Origin: Tillandsia leiboldiana
Taxonomy: Eukaryota; Streptophyta; Magnoliopsida; Poales; Bromeliaceae
Length of the DNA: 64,000 nt
NCBI GenBank assembly: GCA_029204045.2
Contig: CM055077.1
Location: forward strand, 7,765,221 to 7,829,220
Direction: 5' to 3'
Part shown: positions 1-10,387 of the stretch, one piece after another
Position numbering within the stretch: the first letter of the stretch is position 1
How the letters are laid out: each line of letters starts with the position of its first letter
Position numbers and translations under genes: made by a program
The notes under the pieces: generated by a model
The model's database searches: none
Told to the model about the DNA's origin: nothing
What the model saw: the letters and a program-made list of their open reading frames with translations, nothing else

Positions 1-1443
1 CTGTTTTTTACTATGCCATGCAACAAGAAAATGGCCAAGATAAAAACATGCATCACTCGTACTTTTCCGATCATCCACTGATCCTGCCCAATCGACATCT
101 GAATATCCTACAATGTCAAGACTTGTTCCCATATGATACCAAATTCCGAAATTTACAGTTCCTTTGACGTACCGGATGATCCGTTTCACCGCTTTCAGGT
201 GATCCTCCTTTGGTGCTGACTGATATCTCGCGCAGATCCCAACACTAAAGGATATATCCGGGAGACTAGCCGTGAGATAGAGTAGACTTCCAATCATGCT
301 GTGATAAAGCTTCTCGTCTACACTTTCACTAAGAGATTCACTTCCGAATTTCTTCACCAACTCCTTTGCGTACTTGGATTGACACAGATGAATGCCTTCT
401 TCATTTTGTTTTACTTGCAATCCAAGAAAATATATCAGTTCGCCCATCATGGACATCTCGAATTCGCTTTCCATGGTTTCTGCGAATTTAGAAGCATCAT
501 TATCCTTTGTTGCTCCAAATACAATGTCATCGACATAGATTTGTGCAACAATGAAGTTATCCTGATAATGCTTCACAAAGAGAGTCCGGTCTGCTCCCCC
601 TCGAGTATAGCCCCTTTCCAATAGGTGCTTTGTCAACCTTTCGTACCATGCTCGCGGTGCTTGTTTTAGACCGTAAAGAGCCTTTTTCAAACGAAAAACA
701 TGGTTAGGTTGTTTATGGTCTTCAAAACCTTTCGGTTGAGCCACATAAACTTCCTCGTTTAATAACCCATTTAAAAACGCGCTCTTAACGTCCATTTGAA
801 AGAGTTTTATTTTAAAGTGACAAGCAATAGCGAATAAGATACGAATGGACTCGAGTCTAGCTACCGGGGCGAACGTCTCATCAAAGTCTATTCCTTCAAC
901 TTGTGAATAGCCCTGAGCAACTAAGCGTGCTTTATTCCTGACGATGGTACCATCTTCATTTTTCTTATTCTTGAAAATCCATTTAGTACCAATCACATTG
1001 TGTTGCTTCGGGGGCTTTGTTAATTCCCAGACTTTGTTTCGTTCAAACTGATGGAGCTCTTCCTGCATTGCTTCAATCCAGTAGTCATCCTGAAGAGCTT
1101 CACCAATGTTCTTTGGTTCTATCATGGAGACGTAGCATGCGACTCCACAAACCAACTGTCTCCGAGTCCTGACTCCTTCTTGTGGGTCTCCAATAATGTT
1201 TGATTCCGGATGATCCTTGGAGATGCGTAGTGTTTGAGGTAACGGAGTCCTCGGGGAGACATGTGATGATTCCTGCACATCAGATAAGCTAGAAGAACCA
1301 TTAGATGCATCATTAATATTGGAAGAATTATTATGAGAAGATGCATTTACAGGAGTATCATCATCAAGAGACATATCAGGGGTAGATTTGTCAGAGGAAA
1401 AGTGAAAAGCTTCATCTACTTTAACATTTGTAGATTCTACCAT
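1..1443 (-). pseudogene. Copia reverse transcriptase / RNase H segment of pol, runs off the window edge
   Basis: An open frame of 481 codons runs from 1443 to the window edge without a stop. It starts with a low-complexity Ser/Asn/Asp linker. The RT domain (RVT_2 type) follows: a WIEAMQ-like start near 1070, TKWIFK near 975, ALYGLKQAPRAWYERL near 640-690, and the catalytic YVDD at 526-537. A segment reading CQSKYAKELV and the start of the RNase H region (SDVDWAG) lie towards position 1. RT copies element RNA into cDNA in the cytoplasmic virus-like particle. In the intact polyprotein this segment would follow integrase. Here it is out of frame with the integrase segment because of a one-base loss near 1445, so it is listed as a broken part. 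Domain identity is strong; the lineage is moderate. Confidence 0.9.
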
Positions 1444-2381
1444 TATTCCAAGTTAAATACCCGATATGCTCTACTGTTTGTAGAATAACCCATAAAAATC
1501 CCTTCGTCACTTCGAGAGTCAAATTTTCCAAGATTTTTGCGATCACGCAAAATATAACACCGACTCCCAAAGATACGAAAATATTTAATATTTGGTTTTC
1601 TACAGAACCATAGTTCATATGGTGTATTTAAAGTTCCCAGGCGCAAATAAACTCGATTAATAAGATAGACAGCGGTGTTCACAGCTTCAGCCCAAAAATA
1701 TAACGGTAAATTCCGGCTATGAAGCATCACACGCGCCATCTCTTGAACAACCCTGTTTTTGCGCTCGACTACACCATTCTGTTGAGGTGTATAGGGTGCT
1801 GAGAATTCATATTTTATGCCATTGGAAGTGCAAAAATCAATGAATTTAGAATTTATGAATTCTCCACCTCTATCACTTCTAACACAAATGATCTTTTCAT
1901 TCTTTTCAATCATGATACGATGGCAAATCTCATGAAAAGAATCAAAAGTATCAGCTTTCTCTTTTAAAAATGCTACCCATGAATATCTAGAGAAGTCATC
2001 AACCAAAAGAAAAATATACCATTTACCTCCCAAGGATGGTTGACGAGTCGGCCCCATTAAATCCATATGCAGTAATTCCAAGGATCGTTTGGTACCGACG
2101 TGGTTCAAGTTTTTGTGTGCAGTCCTCGATTGTTTTCCCTTTTGACAACCTCCACACACAATGTTGTTTTTAAATAAAAGTTTAGGAACCCCCTTAACCA
2201 CGTCTTTATTTGAAATTCTAGATGGTTCCTTAAAATTTATGTGACCTAGTCTTTCATGCCAAAGAGTTTCATTATCCAAAGAAACTAGGTTACATTTTTC
2301 AGAAAATTTATTTGGAACTATGTAGCAGTTATTTTCATATCTAACCCCTTTCAAAAAGAATAATTGGTCCTTATCAGTCAC
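1443..2381 (-). pseudogene. Copia integrase segment of pol
   Basis: The 312 residues hold the GAG-pre-integrase zinc-binding region (LWHERLGHINF, then CGGCQKGK) followed by the integrase catalytic core. The acidic triad is visible: Asp in LLHMDLMGP, Asp in VRSDRGGEF, and Glu in QQNGVVERKNR. The core is followed by a typical FGSRCYILRD stretch and GIFMGYSTNSRAYRVFN. Integrase joins the cDNA to host DNA and makes the 5-bp target duplication. The segment begins downstream of a frameshift (about 2550) and ends at a stop created by a frame change near 1445, so neither end is a natural protein end. The chosen start is only the first Met in the surviving frame. Confidence 0.92.
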
Positions 2382-2463
2382 AATACATTCTAATGAAGAA
2401 AAATTAACTGAGAACCCATTGTCACATAATTGACTTATACTAATGAGGTTAGTCTTTAGGCCT

Positions 2464-3288
2464 TCAACAAATAAAACATTGTTTAGAACCGGGCCATCTG
2501 GAATAGCGATAGTTCCTTTTCCAACAATTTTGGAAGAACGACCGTCTCCGAAAAACTACACTTCCTCCGGAGAGCTTTTCAAAAGATTGAAAACAGTTTT
2601 TGTCACCGGTCATATGACGGGAACACCCGCTATCCAGATACCAAGACGAGTTGTCATAAGCATGTAAGGAAGTATGAACAACAAGACAAGGAAAGATTTC
2701 ACCTTTGCGCACCCAAACCTTTTTGGACTGCGTTGGCAATGAATGTGAAGTTGATACCTTTGGTGAAAGCGTCTTGAATGATCCATCGCTTTTCCTTGAC
2801 GTCGTCGTCTTGTTTAATGTACTACCAATGCTCTTTCCATTTGAAAGATCCTTCTTTGATTTCCGGGGAGTGAACTCATTGGTAGTAGTTGCAAGATGTG
2901 CTTGATTTGATCTTTGCGCTCCATCCTTGCAATTTCTTCTTATGTGCCATGCATAACCACAACGAAAACATACCTTAGTGCTTGACGATCCCGAAGAGGG
3001 TGAAGTAGGCTTGTTGTCGTTGTTTGTCGTAAATTCCGGTGTCGGAGGAGGAGATACCGACTGAGGCACAAACACTGTCCCACTCGAACTAGGACTGTCT
3101 CCAGTTCGAGTGTACCCGAGGCCGAACCGATTTGTTTGACCAAGACCAAGCATTTTATCCAACTTACTCCTTCCAGAAGAAAATCTCTTTAAATCATCCT
3201 TGAGTTGGAAAATAGTCTTTGTCATCTCCATTTTTTCTTGTCGCGCCTCGGTGTAGAGCTTCAAGAAGTAACCAGCTTTGTCAATCAT
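2464..3288 (-). pseudogene. Copia nucleocapsid tail and aspartic protease segment
   Basis: The segment carries a CCHC zinc knuckle (CFRCGYAWHIRRNC, CX2CX4HX4C), a Ser/Thr-rich basic linker, then the protease active-site region WYLDSGCSRHMTGD with the catalytic DSG. The protease cuts the Gag-Pol polyprotein. The frame is lost just after the active site, where a run of T has one base too many (about 2550 on the plus strand). The continuation in another frame reads as expected for this family up to the integrase segment. The Met start at 3288 is two bases after the gag stop and in another frame. This may be a decayed junction rather than a designed frameshift site, since the upstream part also has a zinc knuckle. 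A polyprotein with two knuckles is somewhat unusual. Confidence 0.85.
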
Positions 3289-3290
3289 TG

Positions 3291-4688
3291 TTACATGTAT
3301 TTCTCGAAATGCTCATTTTTCTCTTGAAGTGAAGCATTTGCGTTTATCAGGTTATCCCTTTCCACTTCAAGACCGGTCGAGAGAGAAGTTACCCTTTTTA
3401 CTTCTTCTTCGAGATCCTGTAATCTCCCTCTCAACCCCTTGTTTTGCTTAGCCAGTTTCTTTGAATCCCTCAAAAGTCTATGGTAGGCTAGAGCAAAATC
3501 TTCACCTTCAGAGTTACTCGATTCGTCGTCCGTTGCAGTTTTTTCAACCTGGGAGGAGTTGGACAATGAATCGGATGTACTTGCCATTAAGCATATGAAG
3601 GGTGAAGAAGTGAACGCGTTATCTTCTTCATCACTCGACGATGACTCATTTGACGATGAGGTGTCATCCCAAGTGACGGCTTGCATCGCTTTCTTCTTCG
3701 ACGGATTCTTATTTGGACACTCCGTTGAGATATGGCCGTATCCTCGGCACTTGAAGCATTGGACTTGTCCTTCTGAGCTTTTCTTATCCTTTGAAAAACT
3801 TTCTTGCTTTCTTGACTTTTGGCTTGAAAAACCTTTGCCTTTCTTCCACTTTCCGGAGGATGGAGTTTTACTTGAATTACCCATTCGAAAGTTTCGGCGA
3901 AAATTTCTTGTCAAGAGAGCAAGCTGCTTCTCAAAGTCCTCCATAGATAGGTTCTCGTCATCGCCTGAGGAGGATGAATCCGTGTCTTCTTCTTTTGTTG
4001 TTTTCAACGCTAAACCTGAAGACTTAGAAGAGGATGCCTTTCCAGAAGAATAGTTAGTAGGAAATGTCATTTCATAAGTTTGAAGTGAACCAACTAATTC
4101 TTCTACACGCATTTCGTCCGGGTGTTTAATTGTTTCAATGGCTGCGACCTTTGGGCGAAATCGTTCAGGAAGAGTTCTTAATATCTTTATTACAAATTTA
4201 AATTCTGGAATCTTCTCTCCCAAGTTAGCACATGAATTTACGATGTCTTGCAATCGTGTATAGTAATCTGTGAAAGATTCATTTTCTGCCATGAAAATAG
4301 AGTCAAACTTGCTCGTAAGCATTTGCAGTTTTTGAATCTTCACAAGGTTAGTTCCCTCATGTGTAACTTGAAGAACATCCCAGATTTCTTTCGCAGTCTC
4401 ACATGCCGAGACGCGAGAGAACTCAGTTTGTGACAAAGCATTAAATAGAGCATTAATTCCTTTTCCATTGTAAGAAGATGAATCAACCTCTTCCTTGGTC
4501 CATTTCGACCTAGGTTTGATGGTGCGAACATCAGCAATAATTTCAGTTGGCTTAGACCATCCTAACTCTATTGATTGCCACACCCGTTCGTCGATGGAAA
4601 TTAAAAAGGCTTTCATCCGCACTTTCCAGGACGCATAATTTGTTCCATCGAAGAACGGAGGTCTGTTGATGTTTCCACCTTCAACCAT
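3291..4688 (-). pseudogene. Copia gag (capsid and nucleocapsid)
   Basis: The 465-residue frame starts 31 bases inside the LTR end, just after the primer binding site. It opens with a DUF4219-type segment (NRPPFFDGTNYASWKVRM), then a UBN2-type capsid region (residues about 60-210), a basic Ser-rich part, and a CCHC knuckle (CFKCRGYGHISTECP) near residue 315. An acidic Ser-rich stretch and a C-terminal coiled coil (about 400-465) follow. Gag forms the virus-like particle and its knuckle binds element RNA. The start is well supported because the second copy (50225) starts at the same Met. The frame stops after FEKYM and pol resumes in another frame. Gag itself looks intact, but the element as a whole is broken. 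Confidence 0.9.
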
Positions 4689-4709
4689 TGTTTACAACCC
4701 TATTCCCTA

Positions 4710-4719
4710 TCTGATACCA
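4710..4719 (-). other. Primer binding site (initiator Met tRNA), Copia copy 1
   Basis: The minus strand reads TGGTATCAGA two bases inside the LTR end. Ten bases match the 3' end of plant initiator tRNA-Met; the next two (TA) differ from the usual GC, which is kept in copy 2 at 50194. Confidence 0.88.
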
Positions 4720-5019
4720 CTTGTTGGGTTAAGATTAATCGGATCTAAATAGGGGAAAAAAACACCTAGAGGGGGGTGAATAGGTGTAAACAGTAAACAC
4801 TCAAAAATCTTTGCGATATAAAACCCAATGCGGAAAAATAAATAACACGCAAAGATTTTTACGTGGAAAACTCCGTCACAGGAGTAAAAAACCACGGGAC
4901 CGATAACACGGCGAAATCCACTAGAATTAAAACACGTACAAGGTGATTTACCGTACACACTTACGACTCAACCTTTTCCATACGCTCCTAGTAGATCTTC
5001 TCCGCTCGCTCCACGACGC

Positions 5020-5200
5020 GTCTCGAATCCACGATTTGCGCCCAACGCCGAATCCACGGCGTCCAACGTCGAATCCACGACGTCTGATCGAATCCACGGT
5101 CTTCACCCAGTAGCACGTCTCGAGTCCACGAACGTACCTCGCTCCGAATCCACGAGAGCGGTAGCACCTTGAATCCACAAGGCCACGCGAGTCCACGCGC
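5020..5200 (-). repeat. Array of eight mini-hairpins with constant loop TGGATT/TGGACT
   Basis: On the plus strand eight AATCCA or AGTCCA hexamers are each flanked by complementary arms. Examples: CGCG/CGCG (5186-5199), CCTTG/CAAGG (5167-5182), ACGTCG/CGACGT (about 5065-5082) and ACGCCG/CGGCGT (about 5045-5062). Two others need one bulged base. The array lies downstream of the TATA box, so it is transcribed. The same array is at 49714-49892 and a shorter one at 15935-16045. Confidence 0.85.
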
Positions 5201-5500
5201 CGATTTTGGGGTAAATCGTTGTTTTTGGGTGGTGATGATCCGCCGAATACTTAGATTAGAAATAGATCGGAAATACCATCTAAGTATTCATTAATTTGAT
5301 TCTACTCAAAATCTGAGTGAGAAAACCTAGAATCAAATTAATCAATATAGATGAAGAAATATAGGATTAAATCTAGTATTTCCTTTCTTCTCTATATGTG
5401 GATCTTTTCCTCTTAGAACCGTAATTTTTTATTGTCTTTTAATATTATACGGATTCTAATGGAATATTTTTGGATTACCCTAAGAGATGAAATATAGGGT

Positions 5501-5510
5501 CTATTTATAG
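5501..5510 (-). promoter_or_regulatory. TATA box of Copia LTR (copy 1)
   Basis: The minus strand reads CTATAAATAG, at the same place as 49449-49458 in copy 2 and TTATAAATAG at 15684-15693 in the non-autonomous relative. It separates U3 from the transcribed part of the LTR. Confidence 0.8.
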
Positions 5511-5572
5511 GTTAGAAACTTGTGGAAGAAGATAAGAATAAAAAACTAACCATTTCTAGAATTTTACAGGAC

Positions 5573-5790
5573 GACAGTCCGGACTGGAGTTGGCGGTCTG
5601 GACTGTCTCAGCGAAACAGACAATTTCCAGAAAAGACGGCATTCAGGGTCCGGACTGTAATCCACGGTCCGGACTGTTCATGCATTTCTTACAAATTCCA
5701 CGTTCGGGGTCCGGACTGAAATTCCCAGGGTCCGGACTAGAATTATGCACGAACTAACCTATGTTCGACTGTAAAGCCCGATCCGGACTC
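5573..5790 (-). repeat. U3 array of GTCCGGAC palindromes
   Basis: At least five exact GTCCGGAC octamers and two near copies (GTCTGGAC, ATCCGGAC) lie within about 220 bp directly upstream of the TATA box, each with G/C-rich neighbours such as GGGTCCGGACTG. Copy 2 has the same kind of array at about 49160-49390. Confidence 0.8.
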
Positions 5791-6017
5791 TGAACATATG
5801 GAATGTCCAGTTTTTGATTTTTATGCAATAAAAAAATTCATCCAAGTGTTTCTACACTATAAGAAGTATTCGGATCATCAAAATTATTTAATTAAACGTA
5901 CCTGATCCTTTTGAATTCTTCTTTCTTGAGATTGAGGTATATGATCCAACTTTCTTCATCTTCAATCTTCAAGACTTAACCAATTTCACGAAATACGCCA
6001 ACTCAAATTCCGTAACA

Positions 6018-6061
6018 ATGACTACCGTGGTTAAAGTTGTTTTCTCTGATACCATAAAATC
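6018..6061 (-). other. Stub of a Gypsy internal region with its primer binding site
   Basis: Between the Copia LTR and the next LTR lie 44 bases. The minus strand reads TGGTATCAGAGA from 6054 to 6043, a Met-tRNA primer binding site, seven bases from the LTR that starts at 6062. The Copia element therefore landed just inside the 5' LTR of an older Gypsy element. Confidence 0.75.
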
Positions 6062-8464
6062 TATCACGCCCCGGGGGTTTAAAATAAGCGGAAAACGTAT
6101 ACATTTTTTTTTTTTTTAAGTGCACCCGCCAGGCACGTGCGCAGATTCGCCACACATACAAATTCACCCCGCAAACGGACGGAGTCTCCTTTGTATATGC
6201 ACGGTGTCGCAAGCACAAATCGTACTTTAACCACACTAGCGAAGAAGTTACGTTGAGAGAAAAATATCAACATACGCAATAACCAAGCCCGCCACCTACA
6301 ATTTGAAAGGATAAATCCACGAGTTGTAAAACGGTGCCCGCGCGACACCTAAATTTTATTAAACATTTTCGCAATCTTTTTACTTGATTTGAAAAGAGTG
6401 GCCGAAACAACAACTAGTAAGGGGAAACGTTGATCCACGATAAAACACAGTTCAAACCTAACATCCACAACAATGTATCACACGGACATAGCTAACTAAC
6501 CAAAATAATCAAAACGTAAGTAAAGGAAATGTCACCAGCCACTATTCGGGCTAAGATCCTCGAGTCGCGGCCTCACTGTCATCCCGGACCCCACCCCTGA
6601 CTGAACCTATCACAGTGTGGGAAGTCAGTGACCGAAGAGTAAAAGGTAGATGTAAAACATATAAGATGCTAAAAGTACTAAAAGGAAAGCAAACCGATAA
6701 ACCAGAGCATCCAAAACTCCTCCTCATGAATCCACAATACCCTTGTAAGTCAGAACGGAACACCTGTCAGAAGGTCTAAAGACCCCCAGCGAACATAAAC
6801 ACCTTGCTCTCACCTTGGTGCTTTTAACCCCTCTACGGTACTTGTGCGGCACCTTAAGTAACCGTAAGGGGTCCCCACCACGTCACCTTGTGGGGTACAC
6901 GGGTCAACGTACCACCTCTCCGGAAAAGTACACCGATGCGGTGGCCAAACCGCTGGTGTGCGCGTAAGCAGCCATGAGCATAAAGACCGCAGTCGGTGTG
7001 TGATATAGAGAACCGCGACACCCGTCGCAACAGATATTAATAAAGGGATACTCATTCGAAAAGGGGTTAGTTGAAAACCATTAGCATATCTACTTGACTC
7101 TTACATAGAACATGATGAGACCTCACTTTAAAAAGGACGCATGATAAGGGTACCCACCTTGACTCGCGTTGAACAGAACACCTGAAACCGTCCTACGCCC
7201 TTACACGATTCTCGGACCCCTAAAAGTCCCCAACAAAAACATCATTAACACCTAACATAAAAACCCAGACCACCTGAGTAGAGAAACAAACTAAAAGACG
7301 CACGGGTGGACACAGAGACCAGGCGGTGGAGCTTAACAACCCTGCGTGGGCGATTTCCCCGCGCAGCGCGCGTTGCGGAGCAACCCTGTGCGGGCACCAG
7401 CCCCGCGCGCCAAGTTCCCCGCGCGGACACGCGCTGCCTGCGGGCAGTGCCCCGCGCGGCACCAACCCGCGCGGACACGCGCTGCTTGCGGGCAGCGCCC
7501 CTCGCGGCACCAGCCCGCGCGGGCGCGCGCTGCCTGCGGGGAGCGTCCGCGCGGCACCAGCCCGCGCGGACGCGCGCCGCCTGCGGGCTGCGCCCCGTGC
7601 GGCACCAGCCCGCGCGGCGCGCGCTGCCTGCGTGCAGCGCCCCGCGCGGCACCAGCCCGCGCGGCGCGCGCTGCCTGCGTGCAGCGCCTGCGCGGCTCCG
7701 CGTCGCGCGCGGTGCGGCCCCGCATGGGCGGCGGTCCCGAGCGGCGTGCCGCTCCGTAGGTTGTGCGGCCCCGCGCGGCGGCGGCCCATGCATGGCGTGC
7801 CGCACCGTAGGTGATGCGGCCCCGCGCGGCAAGAGGTGCGGCGGCGGCGGCGGCGCAACGAACGGCGAAACCCTTTAAGCCCACGAAAACCCAATCAAGA
7901 ACGACGAAAACCAAAAACTAACGTCGCTTACCTCGATCTATTGGAGAAGATGATCCGTTCCCGTTCCTCGCGGTGGTGAAGATCCGGACCCACTCCCCTA
8001 CCGACGGTAACGTCTCGTTCCCGGCTTCCGGCACGTCGATTGAAGAAGATTCTGTTTCCGCTTTCTTTTTTCTCTCTTTTCTCTCCGTTTAGGGTTTCCT
8101 TTTTCTCGTACGTACAACAAAAATCCTGAAATGCGATAAACGGGATTCTCTAACAAACCTCTAGATAAGAGTGCCACCTAAGCTGAGTTCTAAACCAGTC
8201 GGTGCGGATATTGATGCACCAAAGCCTTAACGGGTTCGACCTATCCCATCGTACCCGTTAACACAAAAGACTCCATCCGGGAGATCCGTAAGTCGAATTT
8301 CGGATCCGGTCGCTCCGCCGTTCACCGTTTCTCGGGCTCTATCATGGAAAAATATCCGCAAACCACGACGGTCTACCCAGAAAAACTTGATAACTTATTT
8401 CCCCTAATAAACTAATTTATTAAAAAGAAAATAAAAAAAGGACAGAAAAAGTCATGATACTACA
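6062..8464 (-). repeat. 5' LTR of a minus-strand Gypsy element (2403 bp)
   Basis: On the plus strand the LTR starts TATCACGCCCCGG (a G-to-A change of the usual TGTCACGCCCC) and ends GTCATGATACTACA. On the minus strand it therefore starts TGTAGTATCATGAC. A T tract at about 6103-6118 lies 45 bp from the boundary, as in the LTRs at 10388 and 24872. A GC-rich minisatellite lies at 7421-7705. Open frames in the GC-rich part exist in up to five frames and are not genes. The far target duplication should be 8465-8469 (TGAAC); its partner is not in the window. Confidence 0.82.
7421..7705. repeat. 48-bp GC-rich minisatellite, six units
   Basis: Units begin GCGCGGACACGCGCTGCCTG at about 7421, 7469, 7517, 7564, 7612 and 7659, with lengths of 47-48 bp. 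The unit contains the inverted pair CTGCCTGCGGGCAG and is close to 16 codons long, which explains the long spurious frames here. Confidence 0.85.
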
Positions 8465-9535
8465 TGAACAATCTCTTGGTTGGTATAAGGTGGGATAGTT
8501 GAAAGATGCTCAAAGTGCCACCCTTAGGTATTTTTGTGCTTATCTCGAATTTGAAAGGGTATTGATCAAATTGAAGTCATTTGGAAATCTCTATAAGTCA
8601 TTTTTGATAATCCATTACATCTTGATAGATTTTGGATCTCTAGATTATTTTTGATGACTTGTATTTGACGTATATAAAATGAAAAACGGTTATAATGTTT
8701 TATCTTTGTTTTTTCATGATTAAGGAGTAAATCTTTTTAATTTTTGTAAAAATTAATTGGATTGAATGACATCTATGCGATCCCACAATTTTTCAAGCAC
8801 TTAAATTGATTTTCTTGATTGCACGCAAATCGGTATTTTAAAGATTACAAAATTTGGATTTGTATCAAGAATTTTATGATTTTTGCTCTGGAGTACCGGT
8901 ACTCCCCTTTCGGTACCGGAACGTAATCTCGAAAAAAAAAAAGTTTTTGATCCGGAAACCGAAGCTGGATTTTTCATATTTTAAATTGGGTACCGGTACG
9001 CACCTTCGAGTACCGGTACGCAATCTGTGTTTTTGTTAAATACCGGAACCGAGTTGTATTTTGTCACACCTTCTTCAAAAGAAACTCTCCCTTTCTCTCT
9101 CTAAAAGTTTTCTAAGGTGTTTCTCCTTCGGATCAACGAGATTTTTGCTTTGATTGTAAGATCTTTCATCAATCTTGCTTTTTATGTTTCAAAACCCTAG
9201 TTTTTAGATTTTGATGATTCATTTTGGGATTTTTGAGTTGATCTCTATTTTTAATAAAATCTTTTGCATATATCACCTTGATTTCTTGATTAGAACATAA
9301 ATGATTGCTTTCTATATGATTAGATTCATGTTTTCTTGCATATTTTGCTTGAATCTAACATTTACATCATTTCTTTATATGAAGAAATTTGAAAATTTGA
9401 GGCTTGCATGTAAATTAGTTTTGAATAATAAATCTTAAAAGTTTACATGTTTAGAATGTTTGGTAAACATTTTTAAGCTTTTTATGATATTCATATTCAA
9501 TCAAATCATAGTGGCATAATATTCTTTACAGGATC
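8465..9535 (+). other. Leader of a decayed non-autonomous element, with a possible intron
   Basis: This AT-rich stretch precedes the ORF relic at 9536. It contains a TATATAAA at about 8672 and four to five TACCGGTAC/TACCGGAAC palindromes at about 8891-9050. The same motif is in U3 of the LTR at 14967. A pyrimidine-rich run at 9085-9105 is followed by a consensus splice donor GTAAG at 9156 and a good acceptor TTACAG ending at 9531, five bases before the first ATG. No 5' LTR copy or primer binding site could be assigned. Confidence 0.5.
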
Positions 9536-10387
9536 ATGGCATTCTCAATGCTACTCGTGACTGTGGTGTTGATGGCCACTGGAAGTGGATGTGGGCGTGG
9601 ACGTGGAAAGAAGAAAGCTTCTAAACGATCACGTGATTAAGAATCAACAAGTTCAGAATCAGAACCTTCATCTGAATCAAAGAAAGAATCAATTAAAGGA
9701 AAAGGAAAGGCACCGATGACATCGAGGAAAAAGAAAGGTGCAGATTCTCCTCCACGAAGAAGTACCGGTGGACCAGTAATTCGTGAACGCTCTCAATCAG
9801 AACGACGATCAAAGCTTGGGGAAGGTGAACAACATATTAGCTCAAAACGCCGTGCAATCTTTGAAAATAGAGCATGTATTGGGGAGCGACACGTCAACTT
9901 CTCTGAATTATATCGAGAAGTTTCGGACTTTGCAAGGCTACTGGAACGGATTCCTATTGAGCCACTTGGTAGAGTTCTAGGATGGGTTTATGTGTGGAGC
10001 TACTCAGGGAGTTTTACATGAGAGCAGTTATACTTCACGAGGATCCTGACACCGGGACATTCATATTTGAAACAACAGTTAAATGTGTCAAGTTTGATAT
10101 AACTCCTGTTGTAATTGGTGTAAATCTGGGATTGATTGTTGACACAACTGGTATGCACTTTAATTCAAGGATCAAATCGTCGTGAACTTCTTCCATACCC
10201 GATCTTGATCACTAGCATTTTGAAAGATCACGGAGTAGATATTTCCTGTGTCAAATATGACTATGGCTTGGGCACTATTGATGGAATTACTTTGGCCAAG
10301 TCAATTAGCACTCTAAAGACATTTGGGCAATTAAAAGGATATGCAAGTGAAGCTACTCCAAGTGCACCGCCTCGTCAAGTGGAACAT
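9536..10387 (+). pseudogene. 5' half of a degenerate ORF resembling the putative plant transposon protein domain (PF20167-like)
   Basis: The frame starts MAFSMLLV, has a Gly/Arg/Lys-rich and Ser-rich N-terminus, a stop at about 9640, and several frame changes. Recognisable stretches are ENRACIGERHVNF (about 9870), ELLREFYMRAVI (about 10000-10035), TTVKCVKFDITPVVIGVNLGL (10070-10130) and LLPYPILITSILKDHGVDIS (about 10190-10250). Their order and spacing recall the plant domain with the pattern REFYANL...VRG..V.FS...IN..LGL...PSLIT.L. Proteins with this domain are carried by non-autonomous plant retroelements; their biochemical role is not known to me. The ORF is interrupted after VEH by the solo LTR at 10388 and resumes in frame at 14372. 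Family assignment is from memory of the pattern and is moderate. Confidence 0.5.

Larger units (their letters stand above)
1..6017 (-). mobile_element. Ty1/Copia retrotransposon, copy 1 (SIRE/Maximus-like), 3' part outside window
   Basis: On the minus strand the order is 5' LTR (4722-6017), primer binding site, gag, protease, integrase, reverse transcriptase. That is the Copia order (integrase before RT). The element runs off the left edge inside the RNase H region, so the 3' LTR is not seen. Five bases outside the LTR (6018-6022, ATGAC) should be one target-site duplication; its partner lies outside the window. The reading frame is interrupted at about 3290 (stop plus frame change), about 2550 (an extra T in a T run) and about 1445 (one base missing). 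The copy is therefore inactive as read, unless these are sequencing errors. A second copy of the same family lies at 48937-50513 on the other strand. The SIRE/Maximus assignment is by motif memory and is less certain than the superfamily. Confidence 0.93.
4722..6017 (-). repeat. 5' LTR of Copia copy 1 (1296 bp)
   Basis: Minus-strand ends are TGTTACGGAATTTG at 6017 and TAACCCAACA at 4722, i.e. TG...CA. It aligns along its length with the plus-strand LTR at 48937-50191. From its upstream end on the minus strand: a GTCCGGAC palindrome array (5573-5790), a TATA box (5501-5510), a short AT-rich leader, the hairpin array (5020-5200), then the CACGTAAAAATC and CACCCCCCTCTAGG segments seen before the PBS in this family. 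Confidence 0.93.

Noticed and set aside
7220..7914. Five overlapping Ala/Arg/Pro-rich open frames
   Set aside because: They are a GC-rich minisatellite effect inside an LTR, open on both strands at once, with no domain.
7346..8100. CpG-island promoter of a host gene near 8000
   Set aside because: The GC-rich part lies wholly within LTR boundaries (6062-8464) and no gene follows.
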